Shown: positions 50,901 through 58,376 of the stretch, one piece after another
How positions within the stretch are numbered: position 1 is the stretch's first letter
Layout of the letters: the number at the start of each line of letters is the position of its first letter
Source of the DNA: Corbicula japonica
Taxonomy: Eukaryota; Mollusca; Bivalvia; Venerida; Cyrenidae
Length of the DNA: 64,000 nt
NCBI GenBank assembly: GCA_038501625.1
Contig: JAZAYU010000080.1
Span: 2,937,972-3,001,971, forward strand
Direction of reading: 5' to 3'
Program-made: the position numbers and the translations under genes
The notes under the pieces: model-generated
What the model saw: the letters and a program-made list of their open reading frames with translations, nothing else
Database searches by the model: none
What the model was told of the DNA's origin: nothing

Positions 50901-51342
50901 ATGCATTTCCTTCCCTGCCCATTCATGAACAAGCTCAATTAAACGAAGCCAGCCTTATTTTTATATTAATTTTGTCATGTATGTTGGTTTTCAAAGATCC
51001 TTTTACATTTTTTTAAGTACTCCAAACAATGAGTTCCATCAAATGAGCCTTGTGTTTTAAACTGAGACAATGCCTTAGAATCTGCTCTCCTTCATAGTTT
51101 ATCACATTAACTAGTTTTGCATAAAGCTTTCTTTTTTGTTAATGTGCTTACCTCAGCATCCTCTGCAGGGATATATGTGTGGTATCCTTCAAACTTGCTT
51201 CTGGTTGAGCCATAGATGTCTGTATCAAAGTGGCCTCCGGCACCAAGCCCCACCCTCTGCTTCTCTGGGGATCTATCTTCAAGGTTCTCCTTGTTTAGGG
51301 CCTGTTTTCTGGCCTGTATACTTCGCACCTGCTCCTCTATAG
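29790..51342 (-). CDS. SF3B1: SF3B1, splicing factor 3B subunit 1 (19 coding exons, first exon not placed)
   Basis: SF3B1 is the HEAT-repeat scaffold of the SF3b part of U2 snRNP in the nucleus. It clamps the branch-point helix, binds PHF5A and SF3B6/p14, and contacts U2AF65 through its N-terminus. The 19 exons seen are 51152-51342, 50450-50539, 50010-50127, 47758-47831, 46984-47166, 45702-46388, 44607-44754, 44071-44225, 43427-43693, 42637-42907, 41881-42026, 40917-41189, 39197-39418, 38008-38190, 36186-36364, 33067-33252, 32199-32471, 31195-31411 and 29790-29948. All boundaries are GT-AG and phases agree throughout, giving 4,022 nt (1,339 residues plus a partial first codon). The human protein has 1,304. 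The last ~800 residues match human nearly residue for residue without length change. The N-terminal region is longer and TPG-rich. The gene is intact as far as seen. The start codon lies upstream of 51342 on another exon. Confidence 0.97.
30211..31008. mobile_element. ~800-bp TA-flanked inverted-repeat element in the last intron
   Basis: The left CTGTGGTATCATTTTATTTA and the right inverted TAAATGATACCACAG are each flanked by TA (30209-30210, 31009-31010), as in Tc1/mariner-type insertions. The pairing extends inside to CGAATTT/GCGCGAA motifs. A related partial end occurs at 32911-32940. No transposase frame. Confidence 0.8.
31195..31411 (-). CDS. SF3B1: SF3B1 exon 19
   Basis: It encodes [60 protein letters not shown] and [12 protein letters not shown]. 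It corresponds to human 1181-1252 and is more diverged than the preceding exons (for example SMSAIQHM for ASAVVQHM). The donor is the canonical GTAAGT. Confidence 0.96.
31455..31666. mobile_element. TTAACCCTTTCC MITE, degraded copy 1
   Basis: It has GTGTAGATCCAAATCAG, TCTGATCAGGATCTAC, ATTTCTTACTAAGATG and TATATATGGAG in family order. The ends are decayed. Confidence 0.75.
31970..32190. mobile_element. TTAACCCTTTCC MITE, copy 2
   Basis: It begins TTAACCCTTTCCTCCGTAGA and ends TATATATGGAGGAGAGGGATAA. The right end lies 9 bp from SF3B1 exon 18. Confidence 0.88.
32199..32471 (-). CDS. SF3B1: SF3B1 exon 18
   Basis: It encodes [20 protein letters not shown] through [20 protein letters not shown], with split codons at both ends (GG/T and AG/A). 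It matches human 1090-1179 with L-to-M and L-to-F changes. The donor is GTAAAT. A TTAA-type MITE ends 9 bp downstream, at 32190. Confidence 0.97.
33067..33252 (-). CDS. SF3B1: SF3B1 exon 17 (inhibitor-pocket residues)
   Basis: It completes the split arginine and encodes [20 protein letters not shown], a middle segment, then [20 protein letters not shown]. It looks identical to human 1028-1088. It contains the equivalents of K1071, R1074 and V1078, the residues that in human line the pladienolide/FR901464-type inhibitor site with PHF5A. The donor is GTGAGT. Confidence 0.97.
33453..33959. mobile_element. TTAA-flanked 500-bp MITE with AGGCCCAATAAACTTGTC ends
   Basis: The left AGGCCCAATAAACTTGTCAAA (33457) and the right inverted TTTGACAAGTTTATTGGGCCT (to 33955) are perfect. 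Each is bordered by TTAA. The plus frame inside (33579-33791, 70 codons) has no recognisable domain and is not called. Confidence 0.88.
34157..35758. mobile_element. ~1.6 kb hAT-like non-autonomous element with CAGGCTGTCAACC ends
   Basis: CAGGCTGTCAACC at the left and GGTTGACAGCCTG at the right form a perfect 13-bp inverted repeat, flanked by TTTTCA on both sides. AAATATAGGA-type subterminal repeats occur at both ends (34175-34255, 35640-35745). No transposase is readable inside. Confidence 0.82.
36186..36364 (-). CDS. SF3B1: SF3B1 exon 16
   Basis: It encodes [40 protein letters not shown] and [19 protein letters not shown], then two bases of a split arginine codon. It matches human 968-1026. 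The donor is GTAGGA. The following intron (36185 to 33253) is about 2.9 kb and holds two inverted-repeat elements. Confidence 0.97.
36487..36630. mobile_element. Palindromic MITE, copy in intron 16
   Basis: A ~144-bp palindrome: GAAGGTTATAAAACTGAG at the left, CTCAGTTTTATTACCTT at the right, with GGCGACTGGTCACCATTTCAG in the centre. Confidence 0.92.
36852..37108. mobile_element. 257-bp Tc1/mariner-type MITE (TACTCAACAAAAA ends)
   Basis: TACTCAACAAAAAAAGAAAC and its inverted counterpart near 37085-37108 match along ~30 bp, including CCTGACACT / AGTGTCAGG. TA lies outside both ends. Confidence 0.88.
37198..37345. mobile_element. Palindromic MITE copy
   Basis: TGCCCAAGGTTATGAAAATG at the left and CTCAGTTTTATAACCTTCAG at the right, with the family centre GGCGATGAGTCGCCATTTC. 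Confidence 0.92.
37489..37731. mobile_element. TTAACCCTTTCC MITE, copy 3 (well preserved)
   Basis: TTAACCCTTTCCTCCATAGA at the left and TATATATGGAGGAAAGGGTT plus TAA at the right. The inside carries alternating GATCAGG/GATCTGGATCTACACTGG blocks. TTAA at both ends points to a piggyBac-type mover. Confidence 0.92.
38008..38190 (-). CDS. SF3B1: SF3B1 exon 15
   Basis: This exon is 61 codons in phase 0: [40 protein letters not shown], then a segment ending IVMKTCQE. It corresponds to human 907-967 with near identity. The acceptor is TTGCAG and the donor GTAATT. Confidence 0.97.
38728..39120. mobile_element. TTAACCCTTTCC MITE, copy 4, interrupted by a palindromic MITE
   Basis: The two halves (38728-38885 and ~39030-39120) join across the family site GATCCTGATCAGAC. 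The inserted palindrome occupies the gap. Confidence 0.92.
38884..39030. mobile_element. Palindromic MITE nested in TTAA MITE copy 4
   Basis: Almost perfect arms: TTGCCCAAGGTTATAAAACT against CTTTATAACCTTGGGA, with centre GGCGACCAGTCGCCATTTC. Confidence 0.93.
39197..39418 (-). CDS. SF3B1: SF3B1 exon 14
   Basis: This exon is 74 codons in phase 0: [20 protein letters not shown], then a stretch ending [15 protein letters not shown]. It matches human residues 833-906 with a few conservative changes. The acceptor is TTGGCTAG, with a poor pyrimidine tract. The donor is GTGGGT. Confidence 0.96.
40071..40214. mobile_element. Palindromic MITE copy
   Basis: TGCCCAAGGTTATAAAACTG at the left and CAGTTTTATAACCTTCAG at the right; the centre is GCAACCAGTCGCCATTTCAG. 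Confidence 0.92.
40917..41189 (-). CDS. SF3B1: SF3B1 exon 13 (HEAT repeats)
   Basis: This exon is 91 codons in phase 0, starting [20 protein letters not shown] and ending [10 protein letters not shown]. The junction with exon 14 (LVDTTVE) is forced by protein conservation. The donor is therefore CAG/GTTGTT, which lacks G at +5 and is the weakest donor in the gene. Without splicing here, the frame stays open for another 64 codons to a stop at 40722. Confidence 0.96.
41374..41626. mobile_element. Palindromic MITE: half copy followed by full copy with duplicated centre
   Basis: 41374-41440 is one decayed arm. 41463-41626 is a full copy whose core GGCGACCAATCGCCAT is present twice in a row, an internal duplication not seen in other copies. 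Confidence 0.85.
41881..42026 (-). CDS. SF3B1: SF3B1 exon 12 (K700 equivalent)
   Basis: It encodes [20 protein letters not shown], then a segment ending GIRQHRGK. The lysine in QQKVRT is the equivalent of human K700, the most frequently mutated SF3B1 residue. Only conservative changes are seen (S to T, I to L). The donor is GTTGGT. Confidence 0.97.
42075..42270. mobile_element. TTAACCCTTTCC MITE, degraded copy 5
   Basis: CTCCTTCCTCCACTGATA at the left and ATATCTGGAGTAAATTTAA at the right. Internal GTGTAGATCCAGATCAG and CCTGATCAGACAG are recognisable. Confidence 0.8.
42637..42907 (-). CDS. SF3B1: SF3B1 exon 11 (HEAT repeats; R625/H662/K666 equivalents)
   Basis: It encodes [20 protein letters not shown] through SLVEIIEH and is practically identical to human residues 603-692. 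The residues that correspond to cancer-mutated R625 (in EYVRNTT), H662 and K666 (in QARHTGIK) are all unchanged. It ends in phase 1 with the canonical donor GTAAGT. Confidence 0.97.
43062..43161. repeat. Three-copy 33-bp tandem repeat in intron 10
   Basis: CACATCTATTCAGTTTGAG recurs at 43071, 43104 and 43137. Units are identical except for one base. Confidence 0.95.
43427..43693 (-). CDS. SF3B1: SF3B1 exon 10 (HEAT repeats)
   Basis: This exon is 89 codons in phase 0, starting [20 protein letters not shown] and ending [11 protein letters not shown]. It matches human except for a conservative I/V change near the start. The acceptor is TTTACAG and the donor GTAAGA. Antisense open frames over this exon are shadows. 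Confidence 0.97.
44071..44225 (-). CDS. SF3B1: SF3B1 exon 9 (entry to HEAT domain)
   Basis: It encodes [20 protein letters not shown], then [20 protein letters not shown] and NGTPPMRK. This is close to identical to human over its length. From here to the stop codon the residue count equals human SF3B1, so human numbering can be applied. The donor is GTATGG. Confidence 0.96.
44296..44510. mobile_element. TTAACCCTTTCC MITE, degraded copy 6
   Basis: GTGTAGATCCAGATCAGCCA, TCATCAGGATCTACAGTG and GCGACCACAGTAGATCCAG appear in family order, with eroded ends. Confidence 0.8.
44607..44754 (-). CDS. SF3B1: SF3B1 exon 8
   Basis: It encodes [20 protein letters not shown], then [20 protein letters not shown], matching human [20 protein letters not shown] and GFHMQTEDRTMK. 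It ends in phase 1 with donor GTAGAC. The first 16 exon bases plus the acceptor AG (44739-44756) recur as an 18-base exact copy at 45297-45314 inside the preceding intron. Confidence 0.95.
45115..45226. repeat. Imperfect hairpin in intron 7
   Basis: AGGATAGAGTCTATTAAGAC (45116) pairs with GTCTTAATATACTTTATCCT, and TTTCTAAAGAAAATA with TATTTTCTATAGAAA. A CGCATGCGCATGG motif lies just outside the left arm. Confidence 0.75.
45702..46388 (-). CDS. SF3B1: SF3B1 exon 7 (TP-rich region and p14-binding segment)
   Basis: At 229 codons this is the largest exon. It carries [35 protein letters not shown] and [10 protein letters not shown] motifs (U2AF-ligand and CDK-type TP sites). A long TPGG/TPSG repeat follows. 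Then come [17 protein letters not shown] and [20 protein letters not shown], the conserved SF3B6/p14-contacting region. The tract between RWDETPGAQ and MATPTPGH is much longer than in human, mainly from a 7-residue-like TPGG-x repeat. The donor is GTTTGT. Confidence 0.95.
46742..46967. mobile_element. TTAACCCTTTCC MITE, copy 7
   Basis: CTATACTCCATATTAT at the left and AATATGGAGGAAATCGTTAA at the right, with internal GATCCTGATCAGCTGTC and GGATCTGCCTGGTCAC. It ends 17 bp from SF3B1 exon 6. Confidence 0.8.
46984..47166 (-). CDS. SF3B1: SF3B1 exon 6 (first U2AF-ligand motifs)
   Basis: It is 61 codons in phase 0 and encodes [12 protein letters not shown], then a lysine/arginine cluster with KKRRWDQP and SSTWDQAE. 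Basic residues followed by W-D are U2AF-ligand motifs, which bind UHM domains of U2AF65-type proteins. The human equivalents are RKRRWDQT and SSWDQAE. The donor is GTATGT directly after a TPSH sequence. Confidence 0.94.
47432..47675. mobile_element. TTAACCCTTTCC MITE, copy 8 (both TTAA intact)
   Basis: TTAACCCTTTCCTCTATAGT at the left; TATATATGGAGGAAAGGGTT followed by AA at the right. This is one of the best copies for defining family ends. Confidence 0.93.
47758..47831 (-). CDS. SF3B1: SF3B1 exon 5
   Basis: This short 74-nt exon completes the split glycine and encodes [20 protein letters not shown] to AAQE. It aligns with human GGKTPDPKMNARTYMDVMREQ. The acceptor is TTTGCAG. The donor GTTTGT is not the common GTRAGT form but keeps G at +5. 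Confidence 0.92.
48246..48338. mobile_element. Palindromic MITE, eroded copy
   Basis: GAGACCAGTCTCAAATTTCA and GGAGAGTTGAGACTGG arms around ACTAGAATCCATTTCAACTG. The outer ends are lost. Confidence 0.75.
48640..48884. mobile_element. TTAACCCTTTCC MITE, copy 9 (TTAA at both ends)
   Basis: TTAACCCTTTACTCTATGGG at the left; AAGGAGTAAGGGGTTAA at the right. The inside is more diverged than in copy 8. Confidence 0.88.
49453..49606. mobile_element. Palindromic MITE, diverged copy
   Basis: TGCCCAAGACCATTAAACTT at the left; CAATCTCAGTTTTATGATCT at the right; the centre GGAGACAAGTCTCCATG is duplicated in part. Confidence 0.82.
50010..50127 (-). CDS. SF3B1: SF3B1 exon 4
   Basis: It encodes [20 protein letters not shown] followed by [19 protein letters not shown]. 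This matches human QYDPFAEHRPPKIADREDEY and the MIISPERLDPFADGG motif. It ends in phase 1 with donor GTCAGT. Conservation here identifies the gene even without the HEAT region. Confidence 0.95.
50450..50539 (-). CDS. SF3B1: SF3B1 exon 3
   Basis: This exon is 30 codons in phase 0, from an ACAG acceptor to a GTAAGA donor. It starts with an acidic DDDD run, equivalent to the human EDDDDD stretch, and continues to [11 protein letters not shown], where human has VALLNDIPQSTEQ. The middle part is poorly conserved, as expected for the disordered N-terminus. Confidence 0.9.
51152..51342 (-). CDS. SF3B1: SF3B1 exon 2 (N-terminal segment)
   Basis: It begins with two bases of a split codon (phase 1, as at the human exon 1/2 junction) after a TTTCAG acceptor. 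It encodes [13 protein letters not shown], then a segment ending YIPAEDAE, matching human IEAQIREIQ and the following Y-x-x-x-IYG region. The donor is GTAAGC. The in-frame ATG upstream is only intron read-through. A missing upstream exon must supply the true start. Confidence 0.92.
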
Positions 51343-52020
51343 CTGAAATACACAATATATCCAAATACAGTATATGACTTTAACTTCTTTGTATCCAAAA
51401 TATTACACATGAATCTTGAGTTTATCATACTTCATGTTTTTAATCAGTGCTCTAGATAATTATCAAGAGTATTACGTAGACCTTTGTAAAATGCAATCAG
51501 TAATAACCCAGGTTTTTCATACATTTATACATGTATTACATTGTGTGATATCACTGTATCAGTGTAGATCTAGTCTCAATAATTCGACGGCAAGCACAGA
51601 CCCGTTATTATACTGACTTTTTATAGATGTCTGTCCTTTACGTCTCAAGCAGTTAGGATCAAAACTGTGATGGAAATTGACCCGATTTAAATTCTGTTAT
51701 TTTTCACTCCCACATGAAAATTTCAACACTGGTATGTTCAATTGTTGTTATAAAACATAAATAATGATAAAAGTATCAATAAAATGACGAACATTCCACA
51801 AAATAACTTGTTAAACTTACCACGTTATATGCCGTTTACATGTTGATACGAAAACCAGATAACCAATGAAAACGTTTCTTTTTATTCAAACATATTTTTA
51901 CAATGCGGGAGGCTGTACGCGGAGAAAAACTCATAACGTACTCTTATTTTCTTATTTGTCATGTTCGATGTTTGTCAAAGTTTTTTTTCCTTTGTTTTGA
52001 TACCCGCCCCGATATATTAA
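51343..52020 (-). other. SF3B1 5' region; possible non-coding exon ending at 51817
   Basis: I looked for the first coding exon here. A good donor (G/GTAAGT) sits at 51816-51811 on the minus strand, but the frame that would join exon 2 has TAA two codons before it. It can only be an untranslated exon or a false site. A copy of the ACTGCCCAT dispersed repeat occupies 50865-51010 in the adjoining intron. Confidence 0.25.
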
Positions 52021-52266
52021 GTTATATTAAGTTTCAATCGCATCTTTAATATTGTTGTGTATATTACCTTATTAATTATATTTGCAGATAGTTATACTTT
52101 CTTTTATTCATCAAACCTTTATCCATAAGTTGCTTTGTATTGTCCGTAGCAAGAATTTCCGCAGTACATATTTCAAGCTGGTAAGGCTCTACTTGAATGT
52201 GGCTTTTCAGGTATGTAAATTTTTAAAGATACATATAATTTAAGATGCTTTATGGAGTCACCAATA

Positions 52267-52374
52267 TGGATTACAGTCAAAACGGCCTCATGTAAAAACG
52301 GCCTCAGGTTAAAACGGCCTCATTTTGGTTAAAACGTCCTCACTTTCAAAAAAATATTGGTTAAATCGGCCTCA
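52267..52374. repeat. AAAACGGCCTCA minisatellite
   Basis: Five spaced copies of (A)AAACGGCCTCA, in which GG may be GT and one copy has ATCGG, separated by TGT, GGT or TTTTGGTT. It lies ~0.9 kb upstream of the last SF3B1 exon seen. Confidence 0.9.
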
Positions 52375-52859
52375 CTATTTTTTAAGTAGATGACCCTTGT
52401 TTGAATTACATTTTTTAAAGATGTTGTAGTAAATTGATGTGAAGAAAGAAATAGACACAACAAATTATTGCCATTATCATATTACTCATGTGCGCATTTG
52501 AAAAGATTTTTTGTGTTGTTTAGATTTTGTGAATTTATGTAATTTAAATAGAACGAGAATTTTTTTCTAGTTACTGTTCTAACGTGCGTTAATAAATGCA
52601 AAATGAAGATACATTTATGTGTTCAAAGGTTCAAACGACATTTTGCTGTTACAGAGATTTTGATATTTTTATTTTACTGATGTCAGTGCAATGACAACTC
52701 AAGATGGCCCTTAATTCAGAAAGACATTTCAAACAGAATACTGGAGAAGGTGTACATTGATAATTAAATAAACACAGAAGGCAAAGAATTATACGTTTAA
52801 TTAATATACCAAATGTTTAATGATGAACAAAAATATATCAAAGTAAATATTTAACTAAT

Positions 52860-54070
52860 TAGAATTAGTTGCTTCTATACACCATTATTAATAGACCATC
52901 TGGGCAAGTGGCGATCTTGTAGAATTTCAGTTCGCACACGCGTAGAGTCCTTCACACTTACTCAACATGACACCATTATTTTTGGGACAGACTGGCAAGT
53001 GAGAATATCCTGTCAATTACTGGCAATTAACAGTAACGGGATGGTATTCAAAATTGTATTACACAGTGTGATTTTAAGTTCTTAAAGAAATTGATGATTA
53101 AACTGAAGAAAAGTTATTAAATAAAATTAACAAAATTGGTAACATATATCACATGTCATAACACCTATGCAATGACCTCTCTTCCATTTTTCTAACAACA
53201 TTAACATTTGTGCTGTCCCAGTCAAACATTATTTTAATGGAAAACAAAATGAAATATTCATAAAAATGTAACAATTACTTTAAATCATTTACTAAATAAA
53301 CGAATTGCAAAGTAGTTTCCTTATAATAAATTTTAATTGATGCGGAAATAGAAGATTATATAAGTGATGGGAAAATATACAAAATGTCAAGACTACTTAC
53401 ACCGATTTTAACCTTTTACCCCCCTACCCTTTTCTTTAACAAATACATAGCTCTAGTTCAGAAACAGACTGCCTTTTTTAATTTTCTTAAAATTTTTAAT
53501 TTAAAAACATACTTCTATTATCACTAAAGTTATTTCATCCCATTATTTTTATTGTCATTATCACTATCAATTATTGTTTAGTAGTTTAGTGAAAATTACT
53601 GTTAGAAATTTGTTAATCTATATTAACATCTGTAATATAATAATTATTAAATATTAACAGGATTAAATTAGGTTTTCCTTAAAAAAAAAGCATGCTGTTT
53701 TACAAAGAAATGTAACATAATTACCTGTATAAGAAATATCAACTAATAATTTATTATAGACACCTGCACAAATTAGTAAGATAATCAAATAATGTCATCA
53801 AGGATGCGCGGTGGTAGATTAAAGTTGGCGAAATTAACCAAACTGAATACTGGAAGTCTTTTTCAATGAACAGTATGCATTAATTTTAGATTGGTCAATC
53901 ATTGTTTTAGATGAAAATAAAACAAGTATTAATTACTAAATTTGACCAATCACGGAATAAATGAACTTGTATACAAACGTTGATTGTTATTGTTTACATC
54001 CCAATATTTACGCACATGCGCAGTACCTGGTTGGCAAAATATCTTTTCCGGAACCGTTACAGCTACAGAA
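52860..54070. repeat. Dispersed repeat, copy related to 60880-61790
   Basis: CTCAACATGACACCATTATT...GACAGACTGGCAAGTGAGAATAT...ACAGTAACGGGATG parallels 60928-61010. CATGCGCAGTACCTGGTTGGCAAAA (54015-54039) is matched in inverse at 61755-61780. No coding potential; the rest of 52000-54470 is plain AT-rich sequence. Confidence 0.5.
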
Positions 54071-54470
54071 ACCATATATCCCATGTAACAATTTCGGCGG
54101 ATAATAGTGCAAAAAATTTTAATTTGGCATGCAATAAAATGTAGATGTACGATCAAATTATATTTAACTTACAGTTTCATTTAGCGTTTATGCATGCTGA
54201 TCATGCGAAAATTAACTAAAACCGTTCCGTCTATATATCCTTGCGGGGATGGTTCTTAGTTAATGTGTTCGCAAAAACGGTTGTTTTGGGGTTGAGTAAT
54301 AAAAATAATATACTATTTTCATTTTGTTGAGTAAATACATCATCTCCGTCTTGGCTTATTATACAGCGAACTGCATAGAATATTTAGAATACATTTAAAA
54401 AATTGAAGATATGCCTTTTAAATATAGGGTAACCCTTTTGTATCCGCCTATGGCTAAATGGACTAGAATA

Positions 54471-57400
54471 TTAATAATAGACCCTTTGCACGTAACTGCG
54501 GTCCGTAATCTGACGCATGCGCATAAACGCTTCCGGGTGGCAAACTATGACAACCGTGTAAACAACGATGATTGATAACTTTCACTTTCGATCCGAGTTT
54601 TCATCAAATTTGAAAACTTTTGACGCTGTTAATTGAGACAAATATGCATTGGCAACTAAATGTGGACTGCTTATGTCTGCCAGATCGATCAACATAAGCC
54701 AACCAAAGACAAATCGTGGATCGGCGAATCACATGGCGGATCAGTGAACTTGACATATTTTCGGAAAAGTATCAAAATATGGATGCTTAGGTGTGGACGG
54801 ACATAATGTGGTTCTTACTGAAGCAAAGCATTGATTTCCAAAGCAAAATAGAGTAAGCATCTCATGGCTTTTTAGTGTTATGTGTACTTTTATCTGTTGA
54901 CACCACACAAGTTGAGACTTGAGCCTTTGAGGACTTGTCCAGCAGTATTGGAGGCTGTCGAGATTGATATTTCTTAATATGAAAAAAGCAAATAATGTTG
55001 ATTTGAGTATTTATATGTCTTATTACTGAAAAATGACTTTGTGTATGATTGTGTTCCAGGCAAGGATCTATATCAATATTTGTAAATGCTCAAATCCCTA
55101 CCAATGCATAAAACTGAAGAAAAAAGGGACACCTGCAGTTTACCAGTACGGCTGTTGTCGCCCCATAACCCCGCTGGCATTATTAATCATATATTCATTG
55201 AACAGTTAGTTCAAAATATAGTGGTGAATGGGGGCTGCCGCCCCCACGCCCCCGCCTGCATTATATAACTAATATATAACTATTACGCAAGCTCTATGTA
55301 AACATCCGTACCGGTAAACTGCATTCTAGCCGAAAAAAAACCTACCTTGTTTAAGCTGAGTCTGATGCAAGTAAAGCCCCATCATGCCATCAATATGTTA
55401 CATTTATATTAAATGATTAAAAAATATAGAAATACGTTTACTTATTAAGTAAATACATGTACATATAAACATTGGGATGCCAGCTCAGGCAATATCCAGT
55501 ATCCTTAGCTACTCTGACCAGACTACAACATTTTTAAAATTGAATGAATCATCAGCTGGTTAATATGTCAGTGTAATCTAAAATTCTGGTCAAAGTGTGT
55601 ACAGAAGCAATTATTTCAACAGTAACTTGTATTGAATAATGGCTTGGTTACTCAACTTGCCTTGAAATTTAAAATATTTTAATTTTTAAGATGGGTTTAC
55701 TTAAGTTAATTTCTGTACAGTGCAAATATTATGAAAGTTTAAGCCAGTTCATTCTGACCAAACTGTTGATTTTGATAAAGATATTTGACAAACTAGTAAA
55801 AAAAATGGTCCTATGTACTTAGTTTTTAAACATTCAGAGCATTTGAAACTTAATTCATTGGTATAAAAAAGAAATCATTGTTCATTGCTACCCAAAATTT
55901 AGGGAAGGACAACAGTACTGTAAACACAAATTTTGAGGTTGGCCTTACATGGAGTATTTAAATAAGTATCCCATACACACATAAACATTCACTTACAATT
56001 ACTTAAATTACCACAAGTTACCTCAGCTACATAATTTTATGTGACCTTTACAGGTGCTGTGCAGATAACTGCATCATAGACAGATACTTGTACTTGGGCA
56101 TCCCTATATGAATAGTTATTAATGGTATGTCTTTCAGTTCTGTCCTATAATTTTAAAATTTCTGAATAAAATTGATGGTTATGTTCTTTTAAGGGTATTC
56201 CATTTTACTACAGAAAAAGTAAAGTGCTTATTTTATTTTGCAGCTGCCAGCATGCTTAAAAATAAATATTTAAGTTTGGCTGGTTTTAAGAATAGAATTT
56301 AGAGTTAACTGTTGTAATTGTTTTAAATGATAATCATTGGTTATTAAAATTTGTGAATAGTTATTATGTGTGTAACACATATTATTTTATACAACAATTA
56401 TAAACGTTTAATTTTTAGCCTATTTTTTTTCAGCTCCCATGTTACACAGAGGAACTTGCAGCCAGTAGAGCATCTTTTCAAATAGCACTGACATAGAACT
56501 TGGAATCTGCTGGTGACTTGAATTTTGTTGGGATGAGAATTAATTTACAGCATTGAATATTAAATAATGAAATTGTGTTCATGAGTTGACAGTTATTTTA
56601 ATGCTTTAACAAATCATCCACTTCATCCACTTAGTCTAGTAAAGACAAGAAGTTTTAGTGCTTACATGAAATAGTGATAAAACTGACTTATAAATGACAG
56701 CATTCAACAAATCACCATGCACATTGTGGGTATGTTGATCAATGATGTGATGCATTTAGTGGAGATTAATATAAACTTCATGAAAGCATATCTTTTTTTA
56801 TTATAAAAATACTACCAAAAATAGATGGACAATTTTCTGTAAACAAGATTGGACCATGCATTAGGTTATGAAAACACACAAGGCTCATTTTGAAGTGTTG
56901 CATATGAACTAATAGAAAACTGATAATAATATGTTAAGGAAAACTGGAATGGAAAGTGATATAACATTCTTTTTCTCCAAATATTAATAATAATTTATTC
57001 AGTATCTAAATTGCTATATCTTGTAAATAAAAATCATGATATCACCTTGTCTTGTTTTGTTTACTGTGAGGATGTGATTTAATGATTTTAATCCTGAAAC
57101 ATGGGCCGTTTTTTTATTTTGGCATTTTATGGAATTAAGTGTGTCATATTCAAGGGATGCACTGATTTTATTATACAAGGCTATATTTATTTTGTTAGAA
57201 AGCCTTTTTTAAATATAAAATCAAGAAGTATTTCCATAACATCTACCAGAGCAGAATCTCATTCAGAAATATCAAGATCAATTTCTATAATGATGAAATA
57301 ACAAAAAGTGAGTGGAAATCTAAAAATGACCTATTACCTGATTTGAGTTCAATAAAAAATTTCTAGTGGTACACGAATTCGACCTTAATTTTCAAAATTA

Positions 57401-58376
57401 GAGTCTGAAGCTTGAACCCCATGATAGATCTCTATAAAATGATCCCAATAAAATGGATTTCTATGAGGAACTATATATTATGGGCAGCAATAGATTCTAC
57501 AATTCTATTAAATAAGAATATTAACTCCTCTCTGTTCAATCAAGATGTTCTGGCCCCGTCACATCTCGGGAGGTGAAGGGGGAGGGGTCGGGGATTCAGA
57601 GAGGGTTCATTGATGTAGCTCGAACCCCCTTTTCTGGGCAGATATATTTCATATTAATGTGGATTTCGGCATGAATGTTGGAAATTTTCACGAAACTACG
57701 CTAAGACTGCCCAAAACAAATTTCCTTTTAAGAAATTTTGCATCCGACCGACCGAGCATCTACACTCTGATAATCGGAGCTAAGGGGTTAAAAGATTTAA
57801 ATGAATAGTGTATGTATATGTAGGCCTTATCATAAAGATTTATAAAATATCTTATTCAAATGTTAATTATGTAATAATGTTTGCGTAATCTTGTAAAATA
57901 AACTCCAGGTTGGCTCATCAAGTTTACCCCACCCACCCCTATATTCTGCAAAAGTTGAATTCAACAGGCCAATTCTTAAATTGTTGGTTTTAAATCAATC
58001 ATCATATCAATTAATATCAAAACAATAAGTATTGATGGTAGTCAGAAAAGAAAACCAACGAAGTCGTAAATTATCAGTGTTTATTTGAACATTTTAAACA
58101 ATCGCGGTTCGTAATCTTGGTCGCTAAGGTAAACAAAACCAATCGGTTTTATTTAGCGGAATGGATTTCGGCAAAAGATGCGGAAGGGAATATATAAAAA
58201 CAAACAGGCCTTCTCATTGAAATAAATTTATTATTATTCTGACTCTTCACGTTCAAGAAAATCTCCGTGAAAGTGACAAACAAATTATGAGCAATTTTAC
58301 GCCGCTTCCTACGATTTGCCACCCGGAAGCGTTTGTGCGCATGTGTGAATAAATTATGGAAAGGGTCTATTCTGCG
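54471..58376. mobile_element. ~3.9 kb segment bounded by matching inverted ends
   Basis: The left end reads AATAGACCCTTT, then GCGCATAAACGCTTCCGGGT and GGCAAA. The right end, inverted, reads AATAGACCCTTT, then GCGCACAAACGCTTCCGGGT and GGCAAA. Between the two motifs the ends diverge. No transposase and no other clear gene was found inside. The interior is AT-rich with a GC-rich patch at 57545-57620. Confidence 0.55.

Noticed and set aside
51107..51364. In-frame ATG (MDILCISA) before SF3B1 exon 2 as the true start
   Set aside because: The bases between ATG and exon 2 form a normal intron end (TTTCAG), and the phase matches the known exon 1/2 junction of the family.
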